From Auanema rhodensis (Eukaryota > Nematoda > Chromadorea > Rhabditida > Rhabditidae), in NCBI GenBank assembly GCA_964057225.1, contig OZ059899.1, positions 11,160,001-11,224,000 on the forward strand: DNA of 64,000 nt, in the 5' to 3' direction. Below, in pieces: positions 12,986-23,200 of the stretch (positions are counted from its first letter, which is position 1; each line of letters opens with the position of its first letter). Below the pieces are notes generated by a model. It saw nothing but the letters and a program-made list of their open reading frames with translations, did not search any database and was not told where the DNA came from. The position numbers were made by a program, and so were the translations under genes.

Positions 12986-13059
12986 TGCCGCCAGCAGGGG
13001 TCGAACCTGCGACCTTGGGCTTATTAGACCCACGCTCTAACCGACTGAGCTATGGCGGC
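12986..13059 (-). tRNA. tRNA-Ile-AAT: tRNA-Ile(AAT), copy 9
   Basis: Consensus body. Shares the gaatgtacg 5' flank with copy 1. Confidence 0.95.
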
Positions 13060-13652
13060 TACGAATGTACGAAATAACAAAGCGCTGATTATAGGAAACG
13101 TGAATGAATGCAGATATTCTCAATTCCGATTCATTAACTAGATCGTGGTCAGCATTTTACAACATTGATAAAATAGAAACTGAGAAAAAAACATCAACAA
13201 ATGACACTATTAACTTGGTTTTTTGAACAGCATTTTTATATTTCTTTTTTCACTCTGAGAGAACTTATATTCATTGATTTTTCAAAATTTTCCATTTTTA
13301 ACATTATACATCTTGACTATCACACATTGAGAACAACAGTTGGCAATATTGGTTGTCACGTCATATTTCATGCAGTTAGATTTTCAGACACATCAATACC
13401 TTTGACCATTCTTCTTATGAGTTTTGTAACGATAGATCGTAATAGGAAATGAATTGCTAACATATGAAAAAATACAAGACATAGTCAACATTGATTTCCG
13501 AAAATAGTATCATGTTTGCTTGTTATTTAATTAGAACACTTATTTTTTCATTGTTTTCTTGAAATATTCTTTTTTTTTCTTTAACAAAGTTATGACTGAG
13601 ATCAAAATTTGAACTTACTTTTGAACAATTAAACAGAAATATAAAAAATATT

Positions 13653-13726
13653 TGCCGCCAGCAGGGGTCGAACCTGCGACCTTGGGCTTATTAGACCCAC
13701 GCTCTAACCGACTGAGCTATGGCGGC
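13653..13726 (-). tRNA. tRNA-Ile-AAT: tRNA-Ile(AAT), copy 10
   Basis: Consensus body. The trailer has a variant after the T6 tract (aaatataaaaaat on the plus strand), shared with copy 29. Confidence 0.95.
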
Positions 13727-14320
13727 TACGAAAGTACGAAATAACAAAGCGCTGATTATAGGAAACGTGAATGAATGCAGATATTCTCAATTCCGATTCA
13801 TTAACTAGATCGTGGTCAGCATTTTACAACATTGATAAAATAGAAACTGAGAAAAAAACATCAACAAATGACACTATTGACTTGGTTTTTTGAACAGCTT
13901 TTTTATATTTCTTTTTTCACTATGAGAGAACTTATATTTATTGCTTTTTCAAAATTTTTCATTTTTAACATTATACATCTTGACTATCACACATTGAGAA
14001 CAACAGTTCGCAATGTTGGTTGTCACGTCATATTTCATGCAGTTAGATTTTCAGACACATTAATACCTTTGACCATTCTTCTTATGAGTTTTGTAACGAT
14101 AGATCGTAATAGGAAATGAATTGGTATAATATGAAAAAATACAAGACATAGTCAACATTGATTTCCCCAAATAGTATCATGTTTGCTTGTTATTCAATTA
14201 GAACACTTATTTTTTGATTGTTTTCTTGAAATATTCTTTTTTTTTCTTTAACAAAGTTATGACTGAGATCAAAATTTGAACTTACTTTTGAACAATTAAA
14301 ACAGAAATTTAAAAAATATT

Positions 14321-14394
14321 TGCCGCCAGCAGGGGTCGAACCTGCGACCTTGGGCTTATTAGACCCACGCTCTAACCGACTGAGCTATGGCGGC
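14321..14394 (-). tRNA. tRNA-Ile-AAT: tRNA-Ile(AAT), copy 11
   Basis: Consensus body. One extra A in the downstream spacer makes this unit 668 bp. Confidence 0.95.
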
Positions 14395-14987
14395 TACGAA
14401 AGTACGAAATAACAAAGCGCTGATTATAGGAAACGTGAATGAATGCAGATATTCTCAATTCCGATTCATTAACTAGATCGTGGTCAGCATTTTACAACAT
14501 TTATAAAATAGAAACTGAGAAAAAAACATCAACAAATGACACTATTAACTTGGTTTTTTGAACAGCATTTTTATATTTCTTTTTTCACTATGAGAGAACT
14601 TATATTTATTGCTTTTTCAAAATTTTCCATTTTTAACATTATACATCTTGACTATCACACATTGAGAACAACAGTTGGCAATATTCGTTGTCACGTCATA
14701 TTTCATGCAGTTAGATTTTCAGACACATTAATACCTTTGACCATTCTTCTTATGAGTTTTGTAACGATAGATCGTAATAGGAAATGAATTGGTATAATAT
14801 GAAAAAATACAAGAAATAGTCAACATTGATTTCCCCAAATAGTATCATGTTTGCTTGTTATTCAATTAGAACACTTATTTTTTGATTGTTTTCTTGAAAT
14901 ATTCTTTTTTTTTCTTTAACAAAGTTATGACTGAGATCAAAATTTGAACTTACTTTTGAACAATTAAACAGAAATTTAAAAAATATT

Positions 14988-15061
14988 TGCCGCCAGCAGG
15001 GGTCGAACCTGCGACCTTGGGCTTATTAGACCCACGCTCTAACCGACTGAGCTATGGCGGC
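14988..15061 (-). tRNA. tRNA-Ile-AAT: tRNA-Ile(AAT), copy 12
   Basis: Consensus sequence and flanks. Confidence 0.95.
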
Positions 15062-15654
15062 TACGAAAGTACGAAATAACAAAGCGCTGATTATAGGAAA
15101 CGTGAATGAATGCAGATATTCTCAATTCCGATTCATTAACTAGATCGTGGTCAGCATTTTACAACATTGATAAAATAGAAACTGAGAAAAAAACATCAAC
15201 AAATGACACTATTAACTTGGTTTTTTGAACAGCTTTTTTATATTTCTTTTTTCACTATGAGAGAACTTATATTTATTGCTTTTTCAAAATTTTCCATTTT
15301 TAACATTATACATCTTGACTATCACACATTGAGAACAACAGTTGGCAATGTTGGTTGTCACGTCATATTTCATGCAGTTAGATTTTCAGACACATTAATA
15401 CCTTTGACCATTCTTCTTATGAGTTTTGTAACGATAATTCGTAATAGGAAATGAATTGGTATAATATGAAAAAATACAAGACATAGTCAACATTGATTTC
15501 CCCAAATAGTATCATGTTTGCTTGTTATTCAATTAGAACACTTATTTTTTGATTGTTTTCTTGAAATATTCTTTTTTTTTCTTCAACAAAGTTATGACTG
15601 AGATCAAAATTTGAACTTACTTTTGAACAATTAAACAGAAATTTAAAAAATATT

Positions 15655-15728
15655 TGCCGCCAGCAGGGGTCGAACCTGCGACCTTGGGCTTATTAGACCC
15701 ACGCTCTAACCGACTGAGCTATGGCGGC
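15655..15728 (-). tRNA. tRNA-Ile-AAT: tRNA-Ile(AAT), copy 13
   Basis: Consensus body. Element B is inserted 107 bp upstream of its 5' end, beyond the TATA-like element, so the internal promoter is untouched. Confidence 0.95.
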
Positions 15729-15835
15729 TACGAAAGTACGAAATAACAAAGCGCTGATTATAGGAAACGTGAATGAATGCAGATATTCTCAATTCCGATT
15801 TATTAACTAGATCGTGGTCAGCATTTTACAACATT

Positions 15836-16216
15836 TGTCACATCTGCAAGCACATGGTAAACATGTGCGCGCTATTCAAATAGCGGGAGCCTGAACAAGC
15901 CCCGCCCACAACATGGGACACACATGGCACTCTTGCTTCTGGCCTAACCCAGATAGGTTGTCTTATAGCCATGTGAGTCTCATCTCTATATCATCTATAT
16001 ATATACTCTATTTAATACTTTTTTAGATCTCTTTATAATCTTTCTTAATGTAATTCTTATATTGTATTTTCTTGTTATCTGATAATGAATCCTTTTCTCT
16101 TTAAGTATTTGTCTTAATAAGGAAATCGGGGCGTTCGGGTCTGCCTACCTAAGGAACAAGGTAGAAGTACATATATCTTCCGACCATGAAAAGACGGGAA
16201 GAAACAATATGTAACG
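15836..16216 (+). repeat. Element B 5' LTR
   Basis: 381 bp, TGTCAC to GTAACG, so it lacks the usual TG/CA ends at its 3' terminus. It has a TA-rich stretch near 15990-16010 that could serve as TATA, and a 6-bp inverted repeat CTACCT/AGGTAG (16145-16164) near the 3' end. Confidence 0.95.
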
Positions 16217-16229
16217 TGGAGGTTCCACC
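16217..16229 (+). promoter_or_regulatory. Element B primer binding site (tRNA-Gln)
   Basis: TGGAGGTTCCACC directly after the LTR, complementary over 13 nt to the 3' end of tRNA-Gln(CTG) plus CCA. The tRNA match is from recalled eukaryotic tRNA-Gln sequence, not a search. Confidence 0.75.
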
Positions 16230-17221
16230 TTGCTTACTTTACTGTTAATTTATTGACATCAAGTTTACGAGACTTTTGGACTTAATTACCCAACAGTGAG
16301 GAGTAACCGAGCCGTGCACCATGATTTCCCCAAAAATTATTTTGGCTACCACTTCTCCTCCGCTCAACGAAAACTGGGAGGTGTCTGAGACGTTTGGGGA
16401 AACTATCAGACAATAGTTTTGACGAGCGTTACCTTTTTGTTATGCACGCGCGTGCTATTTTGATTCATTACTTTATGATGTGAATGTCCAGTGTGGCAAC
16501 AGAGCTCACTTTTTAGCTGAGTTGTTTGGAAGCTGGAGGCTGTTGGGATAATTTTATTTACGATTTTTGATTTTGATTCACATCCAAGGGTTCATCAGGG
16601 TTCTACTCCTGTTAACTCTTTTCTTATTAGTTCAGAGATAATAAGAATATTTAAATTCCTACCCACCCAAGTCCACTCTACGTCTGCCAACGTTTCCTTT
16701 TTCCTATATTATTGACAGATTACTGAATTTAAATTCCTATATCAATCTTAAATTACCTTCTAAATCTTTTGAAATTAAATTAAAAATTATCTTAATTAAG
16801 ATTTATTTTGAAATTCTTTCTACAAATCTTAATAAACTTTATAAAATTGAACTTAATATACGAGATGAGACATTTTTGTTTACTTTAAGCTTACTCACAT
16901 TCAAATAGTTGGCCCACGCGTACCAGCTGTTCGACATGTGTAGTCAATAACAGCTGTTAAAATTCAAAAGTTTTCAAACAGGCTTAAGGCACCATCTGTG
17001 ATTCCTTATTTGTCTCTAAGCTGACATTAGTGATTATAATATTCAAATATCACGACAGACGGTCAATGGTTGTTTACCATAAGCGCTAACATCTGGTGTC
17101 GTGACACATGGCTGGAGGCGGAGCTTGAAGCTTCAACGATCCTCCTTCATCAGACGCCATTGTCACAAACGTTTTTACTGGAGTCTAGTTGCTTCCAGTA
17201 CGCGCTCTTATATTCATCTAA
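16230..17221 (+). other. Element B untranslated leader
   Basis: About 1 kb without a long frame. The first good ATG (16321) opens a 31-codon frame ending at 16416. It contains a GAG/GTGTCT sequence that could be a splice donor, which would give a separately initiated exon. The leader ends near a weak acceptor-like ttcaccag at 17227-17234, just where the Gag frame becomes open. Splicing is untested. Confidence 0.5.
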
Positions 17222-20200
17222 CTGTATTCACCAGCCACCCTGTCGGACTCGGACATCAGCGAGGAAAACAAAGATCAGGAACAAGGATCACCAGAGGTAC
17301 GCCAAGTTTTTGAATTTAATTCTAAAAACTTAAATACTCCATCCACCTACCTCTCTCCTTTTGAATTTTTGAGAGAAGAAGGTGATTCCTCTTCTTCTTC
17401 TCACTCTTCTTCTCTAACAATTAGAACGAGAAGTAAAAGCAGAAAGGCCATCACTGAGGAAACACCTCGGGCACCTACTACAGTACGAAATAGATCACCA
17501 AGTCGGTGGGCCGCTGCTATAACTAAAGCTTTTGAAAGAAAAATGACTCCTACCTCTCCATCTCCTAATTCTAATGTTGCTCCACCCTCTAGAAATATGG
17601 CAACTATTTTGAATTGTCATCTCTGTCCCAGGTATGACGGCTCTCGTAGCTTTCGTTCTTTTGTTGAATCTTTAAATAGAATTTTTAATGTTATGAATCT
17701 AAGCTTACCTGAGAGACTATTAATTTTGCCTCTTCTTTTGGAATCAAATGAAACAGCTCTCTCCTTGTATAATAGTATTCCTAGTGGCATAAGAACTAAT
17801 GGCCCATGGATTGTTTTGATGGATCAGCTCACTGAGCTTTTAGCGCCTAAAACAGATAAAAATTTCACCATAGCGCTTATTCATCGAATACAACAAGGAG
17901 ATAAATCTGTTCTCGATTTTAGTATGGAATTAGAGAGAATGGCAAGCACCATAATGTCACCAATGGATCCCGAGCGGGAACCAATGTTGAAAACGGCATT
18001 TTTAAATGGTTTAAAAGAGGAACTGGGTATTGCGGTTTTAACTAAAAACCCCGCCACTTATGAACAAGCTAAGAAATTAGCTAGGTTTGAAGAAGGCGTT
18101 CGGAATAGCTTCATGAAAAGAAATGAAGACACCAGCACCTTGAAGGAGCTCATAAATGCTTTACAACATAAATTAAGCTTTAGTGAAGAAAGAGAAAGAA
18201 GTAGGAATAATAATAATAATAAAAATTATAAAAATAATAAAAATAATAAAAAAAATAATAACTGGACTCAGCACAATAATGGCTCTAATGATTATGAGCG
18301 AGAGAGAGAGCGACCTTCTGCCGTACGTTATAATAATAATAACTCGCAGAACGGGAATATGAATAGGCGTCCTAACCCGGGAAACCGCCCATTTGCCAAT
18401 GGCAGAAATGCCAATAGCTCGTCTTGGAACCCTAGGCCTAGTTCCCCAAGAAGACAAAGACCATCAGCCAATGGGAATGGTAACTCAAGGGTATACAGCG
18501 TAGCGACCCCATTCATGCCACCGGTCACGTTGTGCCTGACTTTATTGGCACTCTCATGCCTTCCCTTTGGGTCGGCAAAATATCAGATTTGCGCTCAATC
18601 TGAAGGGGGTATATTAGTAACACCTCCTGTGGTCACAGGCTGCCATAAGGCAGAAATTGAAAAGGCTCACAGTGTTGAGGTAGAAATATATCTACCAAAG
18701 GCTGAGATAGAGTCATGGGAAGCATGGAAATGCTATGTGAAAAAGTATAAAAGCTGTGTGAGAGATTTCATGTTTTTGAGAGATCGTAACACCACATTCT
18801 CTCATATTGAAACAGTAGATAAGAAAGATTGTGTTCGAGCACATAGAAATCGTATGTGGAATGATAAAATCATGAATGCCCAACAGCATTCAGTTTTTGA
18901 AACACCATTAAACGAGCATAATCCAACTCGCTCTTGGTCCACTGAAGAATGTGTAGAAATTGAACAATTTGTATTGAAGCGAGGGATAATAACTAGATTG
19001 AAAGAAGATCACATTGTATCAGACTTATTTATAAATACTGATAATTGTAAAGGAAATGAAGGGTTTTGTGCAACTGGTGAAGGTGCAGTTATCTGGCAAC
19101 CACCTATCCCATCAGTTGTCTGTCACTATCAAAAACTTGGCCCCTTCTCCGCCATGTTGGGTGATCATATTCTTCTAGTTCACTCTATTGAAAGCGCTTT
19201 TGTTCTCCAAAATCATTCCACATCCGCTCACGTTCAATCTTGTTTCGAATTCGCTGTTTTTGAATCATCTTCTGAGGCAATTATCCGATTCACAGCATAT
19301 CCCCGTGTTTATAATTTGCTTGATCTTTCCAATACTTTGCTTAATGCTGATAGACGCAGAAATAAACGTAATGCATTACCTCAAAAACATCGCTCTTTCA
19401 GTGATGATTATCTTTTTGTTAATGCGAAATCCCAACCATATGCGTTTCCATTTCTAAGACCTACTTTCATTTTTGGATCTGCATCTATCACTAAGTTTTA
19501 CGCAAAATATATGAGATATGCAGCTACATCATCTTATGAGAGTTTGCTCCAATTCGCGATAGATAATCCACTGTTCATTGACACAATTGTTAGTTTAGGA
19601 TTGACAAAAGATCACATAACTAACTGGGCGAAGTCTAATAATTTCAAAGATCCCAATCTTTTGATTTTACAATGTATGGGTATAGAGGAAATTAAACTGG
19701 CTACTAGACAGGTGATTAATAGCATGAAATTGGATGATCTTATCACTCAAGTAGCTCGTCGTATAGAAGTTCCTCGGTTAAAAAGATCGTTGATGAAATC
19801 TACAACATCCATAGAAGACTTCTTTCGAGGAATGGCTCACGCAGTAGTATATCAAGCCACAATTCTTGATGGTACACAAACAGTTCCATCAATCGAACAG
19901 TTGGCAAGAGCCTTATATCCATCTATATTACCACGCAGTGGAAATATGAATCAATCTGAAATTATTGCAACTGCTCAAGGCATGTTATTCATGATCCGAC
20001 AACAATCGGGAAAAGAACAAATATCTCGTGACATGCAAGTCAGTCGACAACAAAAAGCTGATGCTACTGTTAGAAACAACCAAGAGCAAGATTTAGCAAT
20101 TATATCCAAGCTGCCTGACTATCACAACCTTTATACAAAGAATAGTACAGCATATTATGGATTTCCTCCACAGTCCATCGAATACCCACAGGAAAATCCT

Positions 20201-23200
20201 AAATTCAATAAAACAGAAGTTTTAGAATTTATAAGTTGGGTTAAAACTCAAATCACAACTGATAAAAATATGGTACAGCATACTACTGTAACCCCAATAA
20301 CTGCCACCAAAACTACAATTCGTAGTTTAACAACTCCTACCCCTAATGCGTACGAGAGAGGTCGAGAGTTGTATGTAGCAGAAGTATATGACAATGTTCT
20401 CCACAAATCAGAGCTTAAAACTAAAACGATAATAGATAATAAGTTGAATTATGGGTTTGAGAAAGCGCGTCTCTCCATAATTGACGAATTTCATCAACAG
20501 TTTCATACCATCTGTAAATCTCAAATGGAAACTGTAAAAAGCTGGCAAGCTATATTACGTATACATCCTACAATAGGAGTAAGAGCTATGCTTCAGCGGG
20601 ATGATATCGTTGCCCGATTTGTTGGAAGAAATGTTTTAAAAATAACAACTTGTCAGGAAATAGAACCACATTTCATTTATCGTAATCATTCTTACAATGA
20701 TAAATGTTATGCAGAGACCCCTGTTTTAACACACGATAAACAATTATTCTTTGCTCCTATCGATAGCTACGATTTGAGCACTGAAGGACATGAGATCAAT
20801 TGTGAACACAAAGAGACAGAAATTTGGTATGAAAATGGAACATGGAGAGATTATAAAGGTGACACACATAAAGTAGATAGTATTCATTCAGAAAAACATG
20901 ATCATTATGCTGAATTGAGTAAACTTCGATTCACAGGGCGGAATTTGTTTGAAAATTCGACTGAAAAATCCTTAGCCCTATCTATTGGATTAACTTATGG
21001 TTATAGTTTATCTACTTCACCTCACCATGATCTTCTCCGCGTAATTTCTCGTTCACGTGATTGGCCTCAAATTTCCTCTTTCATCTTCAAAGGAAGTAAA
21101 CTTATAAGAGATGCCAGGAAAATTGTTTTCTCCAATTGGGATCTGTTCATTGACTTTTGTATAGGTTCAATTGAACGAACACTCATTACCATCGGTTGTA
21201 TAACTCTGATATTATGTCTAATGATAGCATTATATTTCACTATAAAATGTTATCTCTCCCCTACTTCTATGTTAAAAATAAACCATATCATGTTGAGCCC
21301 AACAGCTCCACCACTTGAGGGAGATGAGATTCATGAAACAGTTAGTGATGAATTGATGCGGAGCTATTTTCCCACCATAATAACTTACATTCCTTTAGCC
21401 ATACCTTTTGTATGTCACACAACAACAAAGAAAAATGGACACATGTTACCGTTTGTTCATATTGACATTGAAGGTAGAGGACTGTTAGCATTATGGGATT
21501 CTGGAGCTACGGTCTCATATATTCCGTTCTCCACATTGGCATATATTGGAAGACAATATTTTACAAAATATTCTAAATCTGCATCCACTGCAAATGGATC
21601 AGAGTTTCGCTTTGTGGGAAAATGCAAGTTAGATGTGGGTATAGCAGGTTACCAAGTGGAACACGAATTTTTAATATCTGAAGACAATGACTGTCCAGGA
21701 CAAATGTTACTTGGTACCGATTTTATGCGTACGTTGGAAGAAAGAGAGATATTTACTACATCAAAACTATGTAAAGGAAAGTTGATTGTTGGTAATATGG
21801 AAACACCCTTAGTAAAACCTGGTTGTTTTGCATATAAAACCACAACTAAAACAGTAAATATCATAAGTTTGTCCACAGTAACAGTTCCACCACATAGTAC
21901 CTCCCACATATCTTTGCAAACAGGACCAGAATTAGATTTTGATCAATATGCTCTTTTAAAATCTAGCACAGGTCCTATATCAATTCCAGATGCCGCCATA
22001 GGACCTTTTCCTATTACTATGGTAGTATCAAACAATTCTTCAAAGCCAATTAAAATTAATAAAAATGACCACATTGGTTCAGGACTTATAGCATCTAAAG
22101 AAATTATGAACGATTATGTTCCACCTGAAGCTGATTGGGAAGATAAGTTACCAACTTTTCCTCAGCATCTTTTGGATGATTTGAACTTCAATTCTTGCAC
22201 TCTGTCTCATAAAATGAAGAAAAATCTGATCACAATCATTAAGGAAAACCAAACGGCATTTTTCAACCATGATCATAATATTGGTCTCTTTTGCGGACCA
22301 GTTGAACATGCCATTCCTATAAGATCTGATATGGATTTTCCAAAAAGTAGATCTTACAGAGTACCATTGGGTAAGCAAGAAGAAGTAGAACGGCAAGTGA
22401 AAGAAATGTTGTCGCAAGGTATAATCGAAAATTCGACGGCTACTTTCACTAGTCCAGTTGTTCTTGTGAAAAAGAAAGATAATTCTTTCCGGTTCGTTAC
22501 TGACTTTAGAGCATTGAATAGTGTTACTAAGAAACAAACATATAGCATCCCACACATTCCTGATATCATAGACTTAGCGGCTGGAGCTCAGTTCTTTTCG
22601 AATTTTGATCTCATTTCTGGTTTCTTCCAAATACCGTTGAAACGCTCAGATAGATACCTAACTGCTTTTACCACTCCATCAGGTACCTATCAGTATTGCC
22701 GAATGCCTATGGGATTGTGTGGAGCGCCACACACTTTTCAATCCGCAGTACGATACTTGCAATCTCTTGTTAGATGCAAACTGTTTGTATATCTAGATGA
22801 TTTGCTAATAATTTCGAACTCAGCTGAAGAACATTTAAGAGATATACAAGAAGTGCTGAAAAAGGTCACTGAACTAGGGTTAAAAATTAAGTTATCTAAA
22901 TGTTGCTTTGCAGCCACTGAAGTAAAGTTTTTGGGTTTTATAATAGGTAGAAATGGTGTTAAACCAGATCCTGCTAAAATACAGGCTGTTTCCGAATTTC
23001 CAAATCCAAGCACAGTTACGGCTGTCAGATCCTTTCTAGGTATGACTAACTATTTTCGACGGTTTATTCAAAATTATGCCGGAATAGCTGAGCCATTGTA
23101 TAAGTTAACACATAAGGATACTCCTTTTGAGTGGAAATCGGAACATGCAGACGCATTTAAAACTTTAAAAACATTACTGTGTACTGCCCCTGTACTGAAA

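Larger units (their letters stand above)
7503..15835. repeat. tRNA-Ile tandem array, block 1 (about 12.5 units of 667 bp)
   Basis: Head-to-tail units of 667-668 bp, differing by a few substitutions and 1-nt indels. Each unit contains one minus-strand tRNA-Ile and about 593 bp of AT-rich spacer. A plus-strand 83-codon frame recurs in each spacer, but its variants are mostly amino-acid changing, so I do not call it a gene. Two adjacent units are duplicated as a 1334-bp pair: private variants near 10163, 10430 and 11191 recur at 11495, 11764 and 12525. The block ends with CATT, the target duplication of element B. Confidence 0.95.

Noticed and set aside
7503..15835. CRISPR array
   Set aside because: The unit is 667 bp with no short repeat-unique spacer alternation, and the organism is eukaryotic.
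15728..15836. Ty3-style targeting of tRNA transcription starts
   Set aside because: Ty3 inserts within a few bases of the Pol III start. Here insertions lie 107 bp and 395 bp upstream (B, D), 71 bp upstream (solo LTR), and about 147 bp and 90 bp past the 3' end (A, C), so they are scattered over the unit.
16318..16335. TGATTTCCCCAAA shared between the B leader and the array spacer
   Set aside because: A 13-nt low-complexity match with no positional logic relative to the insertion sites; most likely chance.
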